Program-made: the position numbers and the translations under genes
Assembly (NCBI GenBank): GCA_964414785.1
Contig: CAYPXZ010000005.1
Location: 74,613 to 138,612, forward strand
DNA length: 64,000 bases
Source of the DNA: Palsa-1447 sp964414785
GTDB taxonomy: Bacteria; Verrucomicrobiota; Verrucomicrobiia; Opitutales; Opitutaceae
Direction of reading: 5' to 3'
Notes under the pieces: generated by a model
Told to the model about the DNA's origin: nothing
What the model saw: only the letters and a program-made list of their open reading frames with translations
Database searches by the model: none
In this document: piece by piece, positions 35,838 through 44,367 of the stretch
Numbering within the stretch: the first letter of the stretch is position 1
How the letters are laid out: the number at the start of each line of letters is the position of its first letter

Positions 35838-37340
35838 ATGAGCTCCGGAGGATTCAGCCAGGACCTACGCCAGCGGCAGACGCAGTCCCTCGTACTCGCG
35901 CCCCAGCTGCGCCAGTCGCTGAAGATCCTGCAGGTGGCGGCCCTCGACCTGCGCTCCGTGATCCAGGAGGAGCTCCAGAGCAATCCCACGCTCGAGGAGC
36001 TGCCCATGGAGGGCATGAGCGCCGAGAAGCCCGAGGCGGACTCGGGTGAGACGGACGCAAACGGCGACGATGCGGCGGCGAGCGCGGACGGAACCCCCGA
36101 GCCCGCCACCGAGCAGAAGCGCGAGGAAATGGATTTCTCGAAGGAGTTCGAGATCCTCGGCAAGATCGACGACGACTGGCGCGACTACATGGCGAGCGCC
36201 GGGGGCGCCTCGTCCTACTCCGCCGAGGATGCGGAGCGCCGCCAGCACTTCTTCGACTCGGTGGCTACGGAGACCTCGCTCCAGGAGCACCTGATGAGGC
36301 AGGCCGAGATGACGGACCTCTCGCCCAAGGCGATGGCCGCGATGCAGCACCTTGTCGGCAGCCTCGACGACCGCGGCTTCCTCGCGGCCAAGGTCTCCGA
36401 CGTCGCGCTCCAGACGGACCTTCCCCTTGAGTCGGTCCAGGAGGCCGTCGCGGCGCTGAAGACCTTCGACCCCCCGGGCATCGGCTCGGAGAGCCTCCAG
36501 GAATGCCTCCTCGCCCAGCTTGTCGCAAAGGGGCGGCGGGACTCGCTCGCCTCGAGGATACTCAGGGACTACTTCGAGCTCCTGACCCGCCGGCGCATCC
36601 CCGAGATCTCGCGCAAGTTGGGAGCCGCCTCGGACGACGTCCAGAGCGCCATCGAGGAGATCGGCAAGCTCGATCCCGCCCCCGGCAGGCAGTTCGCGGA
36701 CGACCAGAACCGGGTCGTCGTGCCGGACGTCGTGGTCGAGCACGACGGCAACGAGTGGAAGATCCACCTCAACAACGACTACATCCCCAGGCTCAGGCTC
36801 TCCAGCACCTACAGGGACATGATCGCCAAGGGATCCCTCTCAAAGGGCGAGCGCGACTACCTGAAGGACCGCATGAGGTCCGGCAAGTTCCTGATCGACT
36901 CCATCGAGCAGCGCCAGAGGACGATCGAGCGGATCACCCGCGAGATCCTCAACGCCCAGATGCCCTTCTTTGAGCATGGAGTCGCGCAGCTCAAGCCGCT
37001 CACGATGACCCAGATCGCGGACGTCGTCGGCGTGCACGAGACGACCGTGAGCCGTGCCATCGCCAACAAGTACATCCGCACCCCGCACGGCATCTTCGAG
37101 TTCAAGTATTTTTTCACGCCGGGCTACCAGAACGACAGCGGGGCCTCGGTCTCCAACACGAGCGTGAAGGAGATGATCGCCGACCTTGTGGCCGGGGAGG
37201 ACAAGGCAGGGCCCTTCAGCGACCAGGAGCTCGTCAGCAAGCTCCAGGAGAAGGGCATCAACATCGCCCGGCGCACGGTGGCCAAATACCGCGAGGAGCT
37301 CGGCATTCTGCCGAGCAACCTGCGGCGCGACTACAAGTAG
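35838..37340 (+). CDS. rpoN: RNA polymerase sigma-54 factor
   Basis: The 500-residue alternative sigma factor directs enhancer-dependent transcription. Region I is the Gln/Leu-rich LRQRQTQSLVLAPQLRQSLKILQ; an acidic low-complexity linker (about 60-100, with DADGTPEPATEQKREE-like content) forms region II. The core-binding domain follows, then the helix-turn-helix with ADVVGVHETTVSRAIANKYI, and the RpoN box ARRTVAKYRE (about 477-486) near the C-terminus. All parts for DNA and core binding are intact. The kinase immediately upstream suggests possible phosphorylation control, but no direct sequence evidence exists. Confidence 0.97.
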   Translation: MSSGGFSQDLRQRQTQSLVLAPQLRQSLKILQVAALDLRSVIQEELQSNPTLEELPMEGMSAEKPEADSGETDANGDDAAASADGTPEPATEQKREEMDFSKEFEILGKIDDDWRDYMASAGGASSYSAEDAERRQHFFDSVATETSLQEHLMRQAEMTDLSPKAMAAMQHLVGSLDDRGFLAAKVSDVALQTDLPLESVQEAVAALKTFDPPGIGSESLQECLLAQLVAKGRRDSLASRILRDYFELLTRRRIPEISRKLGAASDDVQSAIEEIGKLDPAPGRQFADDQNRVVVPDVVVEHDGNEWKIHLNNDYIPRLRLSSTYRDMIAKGSLSKGERDYLKDRMRSGKFLIDSIEQRQRTIERITREILNAQMPFFEHGVAQLKPLTMTQIADVVGVHETTVSRAIANKYIRTPHGIFEFKYFFTPGYQNDSGASVSNTSVKEMIADLVAGEDKAGPFSDQELVSKLQEKGINIARRTVAKYREELGILPSNLRRDYK

Positions 37341-37371
37341 CCCCAGGGGGGCCCCGGCACCCGCCCCGGGG

Positions 37372-40170
37372 TCAGTTGGAGAGCTGCAGCAGGCGCACCG
37401 GCCCCAGGAGGCCCGATTCCAAGAGCGGCGAGTCCCTCGTGTAGAATTTCCAGGTCGTGAACGTGTAGCGGCCCGCGGAGGGGCGCGGTTTGCCTTCGGT
37501 CAGCCACGAGGGGATCTCCTTCAGGGAATGCCCCAGCGGAACCTTCTCGGTGGGTGTGGCACCAATGCCCGTCCAGACGTCCTCGGCGCCCCACTCGCAG
37601 TCGTCGAGCTGCTGCTCGTCGCCAATCATCCGGTTCGGCCAGAGGTTGGTCAGGCGCACCTCCAGCTCGTTGCGCCCCGGGTGCAGCGCGCCGGTAACCT
37701 CGACCCTAAACGGGGGCTTCCAGAGGATACCAAGGCGCTCCCCGTTGAGGGTGACCTGGGCCAGGTTCTTGACGGCCCCCAGATCCAGGAACACCCGACC
37801 CTCGCGCGGGTTCCAATCGAACCCCTTCATGTAGGTCGCCGTCCCCGAGTAGAAGCGGATCCCGGGCTCGTCCCGCTTGGTCCAGTCCGTCAGCTGCTCG
37901 AACGTCGCCGAGCTCGGACCGCCCCAGCGCGGGTCAAAGTGCACGGTCCACGCGCCGGCAATCTCCTGCGCCGGCGCGAAGCGGTCCCAGTTGGCGCCCG
38001 CCGATGCCGCCGCCGCCGGCCTCTGGAAGACAACGAACACCGATCCGCTAGGGTCGAAGCTGATCGGCAGCTTTGTCACGGCCCCTCCCACCGTGAATGC
38101 ATGGGCGTCTCGCATGGCCCCGGTCGCCGCGTCCCAGAGCTCGGGCTGGCGCCCCTCGACGCGAAACGCGCACTCGACGACCCGCCCGACGCCCTCCTGG
38201 TTCGAGACAAAGTAGACGTCGGCACCGGCGATCCTGCGGTGGATCCACAGCACGTGGGCCGCGTCCGACTGGAAGTCGGCGACCACCTTCAGGCCTGCGA
38301 GCACCTGCGACACGGAGACCCCGGACCTGACTTTGCCCGTGTCCCAAAGCTCGTCGGCGATGCGGCGCACCTCGGTGTCGCACTCGGGATAGTCCTGCAG
38401 GCTCGGCGACGCCTTGGGCTTGGGGCCCACCAGGACCGCCCCTGCCAGGGCGAGCGCCCGGACCTTGCGGGCCACCTGGGCCGTCATGGTCGATCGATCG
38501 GGGAGCACGACCACCCGGTAGCTCATCCCCGACGGGAGCACGGCCCGGCCGTCCCTGACCTCCATGCCGCTCAGGAAGAGCTCCTCGCTGCAGGTGTCCC
38601 CGTCGTAGCCCTCGGGCGGGTTTGTCTCCTCGCCGACAAAGCAGACGTCGCCGACGAACTGTCCGGCCTGCAGGAGGTATTGGCACCGCGAGAGGTACTC
38701 GAACCAGGCCGGCGACTCGTCCCACCAGGTCTGGTTCCTGCCGAAATGCGTGCCCCAGGGCCCCATCGTGACGCCGGGCTTGACGTTGTTCCAGGGCTGG
38801 TGCGCCGAGGTGTGCAGGATGAACTGGTTGACCCCGAGGCAATACGCCCTGTCCCCGGCCGCCTTCAGCGCATACGGGTCCTGCCGCCACTGCGCGTACT
38901 GGGGCTGCCCCGTGAACGCCTCGGCGCCGACTATCTTCTTGCCCGTGATATGGGCGCTTGAGGCCACGGGCCTCAGCGTCGGCCAGCCCCATTCCGAGGG
39001 GCTCGCCCAGAATTCAGCGGCCACCTCGTCGACGCGGGTCCCGCAGGTCACCGTGTCAAAGGGGCCCGTGTAGGGCTCGCAGGCGAGCCGCACGCCCGGG
39101 TAACGGTGGGTCCGCTCGGTCATGTAGCCATAGTAGTTGTCGGCGAACAGGTCGGAGATCGTCTGCTTCCAGTCTCGCCGGAACCGGGCCGTCAGGTCCT
39201 CGTCGCCCACGATTCGCTTTGTCTCGGTGACGAGCCACGGCACCGGGTCGTAGCCCCGCCGCCTCTGGAACTCCTCCCGGAAGCTCGGGGACCACGTCTG
39301 GTTGCCGACCTCGTAGCTGTCGATGAAGACCTCCCGAAGCGATTTCCCGGTGGCAGGGCCGGCGTTCTCTAGGATCTTCGAGACATAGCCGTCAAAATGC
39401 GCGTCGACCCCCTCGCGATCCAGCTTGTCGCACTCGAGCCCCTGGGCCCCCGGCGGGGCGGGCTCGTTTGTGGAGCCCGTCGTCGTCCGCCCGAAGCGAA
39501 GGATGGCCCAGCGCCCCGCCGGAGCCTCCCAGGCAAGGGTCCCTCCGGGGCCGAGCTTCGCCGTAAGGTCCAGGACCTCCTCGCGCCTCACGGGCCCCTC
39601 CTCTTCGCGCACCGCGAGCACGGCGATGTCCCGGTAGAAATTCCACTTCGCGTCGACGTCGGGCTGCTTCAGGGTTCCCGTGAACGCACCCGGGCCCGAG
39701 AACTGCCGCTCGCTCCAGACGACCTTCTGCATGGATTTCTCGACGGGAATCCACGGGCCGCCGCTCGACGACCAGCCGGGACAGTTGTGGAAGCCCATCT
39801 CGAGCCCGAGCCTGTCGGCCTCCGCCGCCGCGAACCTCATCAGGCCCCACCACTCGTCGCTGCGGAACGTGACCGGCCCTTCTATCGGGAGCTGGCCGAC
39901 GTTGAAGATGAAGGCCCCGCCGAGCCCGACCCGCTTCATGGATTCGAGGTCCGCCGTGATTCCCTCGCGGCTGACGCATCCGCTCATCCAGTGCCACCAG
40001 GTCTTCGGCTTTGCGGAGTCCGGCGGCGTGCGGAAGCCTTCCGCAAGCAGGCCGGGCGCGGGGTCAGGCCCGGGGCCGCCCAGCGCGGGGGCCGTTTCGG
40101 CGGCGTGGACATAAGCCGCAAATCCCAACGCCAGGACACCAAGGGCCGGGGCTAGACCTCTCATTGCCAC
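37372..40170 (-). CDS. GH106-like glycoside hydrolase (alpha-L-rhamnosidase family)
   Basis: A 932-residue exported enzyme with signal peptide MAMRGLAPALGVLALGFAAYVHA. The N-terminal domain has WWHWMSGCVSREGITADLESMKRVGLGGAFIF and FHNCPGWSSSGGPWIP, hallmarks of the large GH106/PF17132 group common in plant-polysaccharide degraders. The region EVFIDSYEVGNQTWSPSF likely holds an acidic catalytic residue. The C-terminal third has a galactose-binding-like fold (GALHPGRNELEVRLTNLWPNRMIGDE). The substrate would be rhamnose-containing pectin side chains or related glycans; this is inferred from the family. The start may be either the first methionine or the third residue. It stands alone, convergent with rpoN. 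Confidence 0.85.
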   Translation of the reverse strand: MAMRGLAPALGVLALGFAAYVHAAETAPALGGPGPDPAPGLLAEGFRTPPDSAKPKTWWHWMSGCVSREGITADLESMKRVGLGGAFIFNVGQLPIEGPVTFRSDEWWGLMRFAAAEADRLGLEMGFHNCPGWSSSGGPWIPVEKSMQKVVWSERQFSGPGAFTGTLKQPDVDAKWNFYRDIAVLAVREEEGPVRREEVLDLTAKLGPGGTLAWEAPAGRWAILRFGRTTTGSTNEPAPPGAQGLECDKLDREGVDAHFDGYVSKILENAGPATGKSLREVFIDSYEVGNQTWSPSFREEFQRRRGYDPVPWLVTETKRIVGDEDLTARFRRDWKQTISDLFADNYYGYMTERTHRYPGVRLACEPYTGPFDTVTCGTRVDEVAAEFWASPSEWGWPTLRPVASSAHITGKKIVGAEAFTGQPQYAQWRQDPYALKAAGDRAYCLGVNQFILHTSAHQPWNNVKPGVTMGPWGTHFGRNQTWWDESPAWFEYLSRCQYLLQAGQFVGDVCFVGEETNPPEGYDGDTCSEELFLSGMEVRDGRAVLPSGMSYRVVVLPDRSTMTAQVARKVRALALAGAVLVGPKPKASPSLQDYPECDTEVRRIADELWDTGKVRSGVSVSQVLAGLKVVADFQSDAAHVLWIHRRIAGADVYFVSNQEGVGRVVECAFRVEGRQPELWDAATGAMRDAHAFTVGGAVTKLPISFDPSGSVFVVFQRPAAAASAGANWDRFAPAQEIAGAWTVHFDPRWGGPSSATFEQLTDWTKRDEPGIRFYSGTATYMKGFDWNPREGRVFLDLGAVKNLAQVTLNGERLGILWKPPFRVEVTGALHPGRNELEVRLTNLWPNRMIGDEQQLDDCEWGAEDVWTGIGATPTEKVPLGHSLKEIPSWLTEGKPRPSAGRYTFTTWKFYTRDSPLLESGLLGPVRLLQLSN

Positions 40171-40176
40171 AGGAGA

Positions 40177-41205
40177 TCACAACGTCGCCCCGGGGTCCAC
40201 GCGTATCCCGCTGCCCTGGAAACGGGCGGCGTCGGCGGCATCGCTCCATGCGGCGAACGCGATCATGCCCGCGTTGTCGCCGGTGTGCCGCGCCTCGGCG
40301 GGCAAAAAGCGGGCGCCCGCCGCGTGCGCCTTTTCCCCGATCGCGGACCGCAGCCTCTGGTTGTTCGCCACGCCCCCGGACAGCCCCACGCTGCGGTAGT
40401 CGCCGCGGGAAAGGGCCTCGGCAGTCTTGCTCGCCAGCGCGTCGACCACCGCCTCCTGGTAGCTCGCGCACAGGTCCGCAATCTGGCCCCTCACCTGGTC
40501 CTCGGGCATGGCCTGGACCCGGTACCTGAGGCTCGTCTTAAGCCCCGAGAAGCTGAAGTCGAGGTCGTCGCGCCTGCCTATCCCCCTTGGGAAATCAAAG
40601 GCATCCGGCCGCCCGCCCGCGGCCAGGCGCTCGATCGCGGGCCCGCCCGGATAGCCTATCCCCAAAAGCTTCGCGCCCTTGTCCAGCGCCTCCCCGGCGG
40701 CATCGTCGCGCGTCCCCGAGATGGCCTGCACCCTGCGGTCGACCCCGATCGAGAAGAGGATCGTGTTGCCCCCCGAGACGATGAGGCCCAGGTGCGGCAG
40801 GAGCGCGGACAGCCTCACGTCGAAGCCCTCCGGCGACTCCCGGTGGACGGGGATGAAGGGCGACCACGCATGGGCGCGCAGGTGGTTCACCCCCACGATC
40901 GGCACCCTAAGCGCGCGGGCCACGGACTTCGCCGCGGCGACTCCCACGGCGAGGCACGCCGCAAGCCCTGGGCCCCGCGTCACCGCAACCTGCGAGACCG
41001 TCCCCCATTCGGGGGACTCCAGCGCCCGCTCCAGGAGCGGGCCGAAATGCCTGAGGTGCTCGCGGGTCGCAATGTCGGGCACGACCCCTCCGTGCTCCGA
41101 ATGCAGGGCGATCTGGCTGTGGATCCACTCGCACGCGATCCCCTTTTGCGGGTCGAACACCGCGAGCGCCGACTCGTCGCAGGAGCTTTCGAAGGCGAGG
41201 ATCAC
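40177..41205 (-). CDS. tsaD: tRNA N6-threonylcarbamoyladenosine transferase subunit
   Basis: A 342-residue ATPase of the ASKHA fold that, with TsaB and TsaE, adds threonylcarbamoyl to A37 of ANN-decoding tRNAs. MILAFESSCDESALAV is the start signature; metal ligands H108 and H112 sit in GVNHLRAHAW; SGGNTILF and the C-terminal GGVANNQRLR with GDNAGMIAFAA complete the nucleotide site. Its ATG overlaps the stop of the upstream protease gene by 4 bases. Confidence 0.96.
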   Translation of the reverse strand: MILAFESSCDESALAVFDPQKGIACEWIHSQIALHSEHGGVVPDIATREHLRHFGPLLERALESPEWGTVSQVAVTRGPGLAACLAVGVAAAKSVARALRVPIVGVNHLRAHAWSPFIPVHRESPEGFDVRLSALLPHLGLIVSGGNTILFSIGVDRRVQAISGTRDDAAGEALDKGAKLLGIGYPGGPAIERLAAGGRPDAFDFPRGIGRRDDLDFSFSGLKTSLRYRVQAMPEDQVRGQIADLCASYQEAVVDALASKTAEALSRGDYRSVGLSGGVANNQRLRSAIGEKAHAAGARFLPAEARHTGDNAGMIAFAAWSDAADAARFQGSGIRVDPGATL

Positions 41206-42482
41206 CGGTTGAAGAGCCGCGCCGCGCGCAGCACGTCGAGGGCCGCGTCGAGCTGCCTGTCCTCGACCGGCGAGAAGTCAAAATGCTCCTGGAACTCGGC
41301 CGGGTCCGTGATGTCGGGACGCGACGTCTGGCGCTCCAGCTTCTTGTCCTCGTCCGGGCTCATCACGACCTCGACCTGCGGGGCGACGCCCCGGGCGTTG
41401 ATCATGACCCCGCTCGGCGTGAAGTAGTGCGCCGTCGTCAGCCTCAGGCCCTCCCCGTTCTTAAGCTTGAAGATCGTCTGGACCGAGCCCTTCCCGAACG
41501 AGCGCTCGCCCACGATGACGGCCCTGCCCGCATCCTTGAAGGCCCCCGCCACGATCTCGGCGGCGCTCGCCGTGTCGCCGTTGATGAGGATGGCGACGGG
41601 AATCCTCAGGGGCTCACCCTCGGTCTCCGAGAAGTAGTTTTCCCGGTCCGCCGGGCGCCGGCCCTGGGTATAGACGATCAGGTTTCCCTTCTTGAAGAAG
41701 GGCTCCGCGACCTCGACGGCCGCGTCGAGGAGCCCGCCGGGGTTGTTCCTAAGGTCGATGACCAGGCTGTCGATGCCCTTGCCGAGGAGGCCGTTCAAGG
41801 CGTCGTCGAACTGCTCCGCGGTGTGGTCGGAGAACTCGCGGATCTGGACGTAGCCGGTGGCCCCGTCGAGGACCCGGGCGCCGCGGACGCTCACGATCTT
41901 AACGACCTCCCGGACGAGGTCCAGGTTGAGGTGCCGGCCGTCGCTCGGTCGAAGGAGCTCCATCTTGACGTGCGTGTGGGGCTTGCCGCGGAGCTTGTCG
42001 ACGATCCTGTCGGTCGCGACCCCGTGCCCGACCGGCTTCCCGTCGATGCTCAGGATCACGTCGCCCTCGCGAATCCCGGCCTTGGCGCCAGGGGCCCCCG
42101 GTATCGGCGAAGTCACGACGAGCGCCCCCTTGTGCGCCTCGATCTCGACGCCGATCCCCGCGTATTCCCCGTCGAGGTCCTCCGCAAGCTCCTCGTTGTC
42201 CTTTGACTCCAGGAATTCGGAATGGGGATCGAGCGGCTCCACCATCCCGTGAATGGAGAGGCGGGCGAGCGACTCGTAGCTTGCCGCGTTCGGGTCGACG
42301 TAGTTCTCGTTCACGGTCTTGAGCACCTCCCGGACATAGCTCGAGGCGTGGTCCAAGTCCCGGTTCGGCAGGAGCGACCACGACCCGGCGAGCCGTATCG
42401 TCCCCAGGCACGCCGCGAAGCCCAGGACCGCGGCGCCCGCCAGGATGAGAATCCGTTTGAACATGAATCGAAGTGTGGTCAT
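41202..42482 (-). CDS. ctpA: C-terminal processing peptidase (S41 family)
   Basis: A 426-residue periplasmic Ser/Lys protease with an N-terminal membrane anchor (FMFKRILILAGAAVLGFAACL). A PDZ domain (about 108-195, YAGIGVEIEAHKGALVV to VKMELLRPS) precedes the S41 domain, with VIDLRNNPGGLLD, the catalytic serine S306 in NGDTASAAEI, and K331 in RSFGKGSVQT. The ATG at 42482 (MTTLRF) was chosen; the reading frame extends upstream into the divergent methyltransferase gene, which begins only 16 bases away. It degrades or processes periplasmic proteins and precedes tsaD in a coupled pair. Confidence 0.92.
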   Translation of the reverse strand: MTTLRFMFKRILILAGAAVLGFAACLGTIRLAGSWSLLPNRDLDHASSYVREVLKTVNENYVDPNAASYESLARLSIHGMVEPLDPHSEFLESKDNEELAEDLDGEYAGIGVEIEAHKGALVVTSPIPGAPGAKAGIREGDVILSIDGKPVGHGVATDRIVDKLRGKPHTHVKMELLRPSDGRHLNLDLVREVVKIVSVRGARVLDGATGYVQIREFSDHTAEQFDDALNGLLGKGIDSLVIDLRNNPGGLLDAAVEVAEPFFKKGNLIVYTQGRRPADRENYFSETEGEPLRIPVAILINGDTASAAEIVAGAFKDAGRAVIVGERSFGKGSVQTIFKLKNGEGLRLTTAHYFTPSGVMINARGVAPQVEVVMSPDEDKKLERQTSRPDITDPAEFQEHFDFSPVEDRQLDAALDVLRAARLFNR

Positions 42483-42498
42483 CGCCTGTCTTTTGTAA

Positions 42499-43503
42499 AT
42501 GAAGCCTTCGACGCAGCCGTCCCCCAATGCCGCCATCATGGGCGCCCTGCGGGCGCGCGCCGCGGGACGCTCCGCGCTCAATTTCGCCGACTTCATGGAC
42601 GTCGTTCTCTACGACCCGGGCGCCGGCTACTACCGCCGGGAGCGCGCCCGGATCGGCTACGGGCCGGACACCGACTTCTTCACGGCGACGACGTCCGCCC
42701 CGCTCTTCGGCAAGCTCGTTATCTCCGCCTGCACGCGGCTCCTCTCCCCGGACGGGCCGTCCGACTTTGATTTCGTGGAGGTCGGAGCGGAGCGAGGAAC
42801 CGGCATAATGGGTGGCCTGGCGCATCCGTTCCGGTCGGCGCGGCTTGTGGGGATCGGCGAACCCCTGGGGATAGAGGCGCCCTCCGTCGTGTTCTCGAAC
42901 GAGCTCTTCGACGCACAGCCGTTCCGCAGGTTCAGGTTCCGGGCCGGAGCCTGGCGGGAGATGGGTGTCTCCCTGGCCGAAGGCGCGCTTTCGCCGGTCG
43001 AGCTGCCCCCGGGTGACCCCCTCCCACCGGAACTTCCGCCGTCGGCCCCGGAGGATTACGCAATCGACGCCCCGCTGGCGTCGGTGGACCTTGCCCGCGA
43101 CCTCGCTAAGGGCGCATGGCCCGGGCTTTTCCTCGCCTTTGACTACGGGAAGTCCTGGGAGGAGATCGCATGCGCCACCCCCGCCGGGACGGCGAGGGCC
43201 TATCGCAACCATGCCCAGGGCAACGACCTGCTGGCTAACCCTGGCGAGCAGGACCTCACCTGCCATGTCTGCTGGGACTGGCTTTGCAGGGCGCTCAGGA
43301 CCGAGGGTTTCAGCGAGCCCAAAGTAGAGTCCCAGGAGGCCTTTTTTGTCCACCATGCGGCCGATTTCATCGCCGGGTTAGCCGCGGCGCAGGCCGGCCG
43401 CCTAAGCCGCGAGAAGCTCTCGCTCATGCAGCTCATCCACCCGTCGCACATGGGCCAGAAGTTCCAGGCCCTCTGGGCGCGCCGCCCCGGGCCGCGCGTG
43501 TAA
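42499..43503 (+). CDS. MidA/NDUFAF7-like SAM methyltransferase, internally shortened
   Basis: A 334-residue protein of the MidA group, which in mitochondria methylates complex I subunit NDUFS2. NFADFMDVVLYDPGAGYYRRE and IGYGPDTDFFTATTSAPLFG are family-specific; motif I reads EVGAERGTG (94-102, normally E-x-G-x-G-x-G), and SNELFDAQPF (133-142) matches NExxDALP. Only about 35 residues separate these, far fewer than usual, and the expected second SAM motif with the V-E-x-S-P segment is missing. SAM binding may therefore be lost or altered. The start is 16 bases from the divergent protease start. The function of the family in bacteria is not known. Confidence 0.75.
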   Translation: MKPSTQPSPNAAIMGALRARAAGRSALNFADFMDVVLYDPGAGYYRRERARIGYGPDTDFFTATTSAPLFGKLVISACTRLLSPDGPSDFDFVEVGAERGTGIMGGLAHPFRSARLVGIGEPLGIEAPSVVFSNELFDAQPFRRFRFRAGAWREMGVSLAEGALSPVELPPGDPLPPELPPSAPEDYAIDAPLASVDLARDLAKGAWPGLFLAFDYGKSWEEIACATPAGTARAYRNHAQGNDLLANPGEQDLTCHVCWDWLCRALRTEGFSEPKVESQEAFFVHHAADFIAGLAAAQAGRLSREKLSLMQLIHPSHMGQKFQALWARRPGPRV

Positions 43504-43562
43504 AATCCCCTTGCCTATCGATTGATCGGCCCGCTAACGTCTTCCTTTTAACTCATTCCACT

Positions 43563-43793
43563 ATGGCCAAAGTCTGCGTAATCACAGGTCGTCGCCCCGT
43601 CAAAGGGAGCATCATCAATCGTAAAGGCCAGACCAAGAAGAGCGGCGGCATCGGTACGCACGTGACGAGCATCACGAAGCGCAAGTTCCGTCCGAACCTG
43701 CAGAAGGTCCGGATCCGCTTGGCCAACGGCGGCACGAAGCGCGTCTGGGTCTCGGTGAAGGCCCTCAAGGCCGGCCTCGTCCAGAAGGCCTGA
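43563..43793 (+). CDS. rpmB: 50S ribosomal protein L28
   Basis: A 76-residue ribosomal protein. MAKVCVITGRRP starts with the cysteine-containing L28 pattern; SHRVTKRRFxPN is represented by TSITKRKFRPNLQKV; VRIRLANGGTKRVWVSVKALKAGLV is the typical C-terminal half. Only one N-terminal cysteine (C5) remains, so this is the zinc-free form. rpmG (L33) is not adjacent. Confidence 0.96.
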   Translation: MAKVCVITGRRPVKGSIINRKGQTKKSGGIGTHVTSITKRKFRPNLQKVRIRLANGGTKRVWVSVKALKAGLVQKA

Positions 43794-43810
43794 TAGGGGT
43801 TAACCCCCTG

Positions 43811-43830
43811 CCCCTGAATTATTTCGGGGG
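43811..43830. terminator. Hairpin between rpmB and the convergent transglycosylase gene
   Basis: CCCCTGAA (43811-43818) pairs with TTCGGGGG (43823-43830), 8 pairs with one T-G wobble, around TTAT. It sits 17 bases after the rpmB stop and covers the stop codon of the convergent gene. A 12-base palindrome GGGGTTAACCCC precedes it. It could end transcription from both sides, although no long T-run follows. Confidence 0.45.
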
Positions 43831-44367
43831 AGCAACCGGGTGGATCTCACCCGACCAGATCCTTTGGGAAATCGCGTCCGCAGGGCGCGGGATGCGGCTC
43901 ATGTCGAATCCGCACGCCGCGACATAGTCGATGCCGTAGTGGTAGGAGGCCCAAAGGAGCGGGTATGAGAATACCCCCTTTCCGGTGAGGGTCTCCTTCA
44001 TCCCCACCAGGCCGTCCATCCCGACGGCCAGGTTGGTGCGCCAGTCCCACACCCCGGTCTCATATGGGATGCCGGTGACCGCCCTCCACGCCTTGGGCTT
44101 TATCTGCAAAAGCCCGCGGTTCTCGCCGCTTTTCGCATGGGGGTCGAACCGCGACTCGACCCTGACAAGCGCATAGACGAACTGCGGGTCGAGCCCGCGG
44201 CTTTCGGCCAGGGGCTGGATGGCGGCCCAGATCTCACGGCGCGCCGACAGGGCCCCGGGGAGCTCCGCTGGGGCGTTTCCGGCCCTCGGGGAGCAACCCG
44301 CAAGGAGGAGCGCGGCGCCCCACGCTACAGGGCCCGAAAGACGATGGAGGCGTTCTGGCCTCCGAAT
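43819..44367 (-). CDS. Lytic transglycosylase-like lipoprotein (start uncertain)
   Basis: The coding frame holds a goose-lysozyme/SLT-type catalytic domain: VYALVRVESRFDPHAKSG with the catalytic glutamate, GLLQIKPKAWRAVTG, and NLAVGMDGLVGMKET. These fit enzymes that cleave murein glycan strands. Upstream lies an apparent lipoprotein signal, with an arginine-rich start, a hydrophobic WGAALLLAG and a lipobox cysteine. No ATG, GTG or TTG in frame precedes it closely. The coordinates use an ATT codon (44367) that would give a well-formed signal peptide of 23 residues before the cysteine; the nearest in-frame ATG is at 44505, inside fabF. Either start overlaps the end of fabF, and the protein would be 182 residues with ATT. 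Confidence 0.65.
   Translation of the reverse strand: MRRPERLHRLSGPVAWGAALLLAGCSPRAGNAPAELPGALSARREIWAAIQPLAESRGLDPQFVYALVRVESRFDPHAKSGENRGLLQIKPKAWRAVTGIPYETGVWDWRTNLAVGMDGLVGMKETLTGKGVFSYPLLWASYHYGIDYVAACGFDMSRIPRPADAISQRIWSGEIHPVAPPK

Noticed and set aside
43284..43562. Extension of the rpmB frame upstream to 43284
   Set aside because: The extra codons lie inside the MidA-like gene in another frame. L28 starts at MAKVC (43563).
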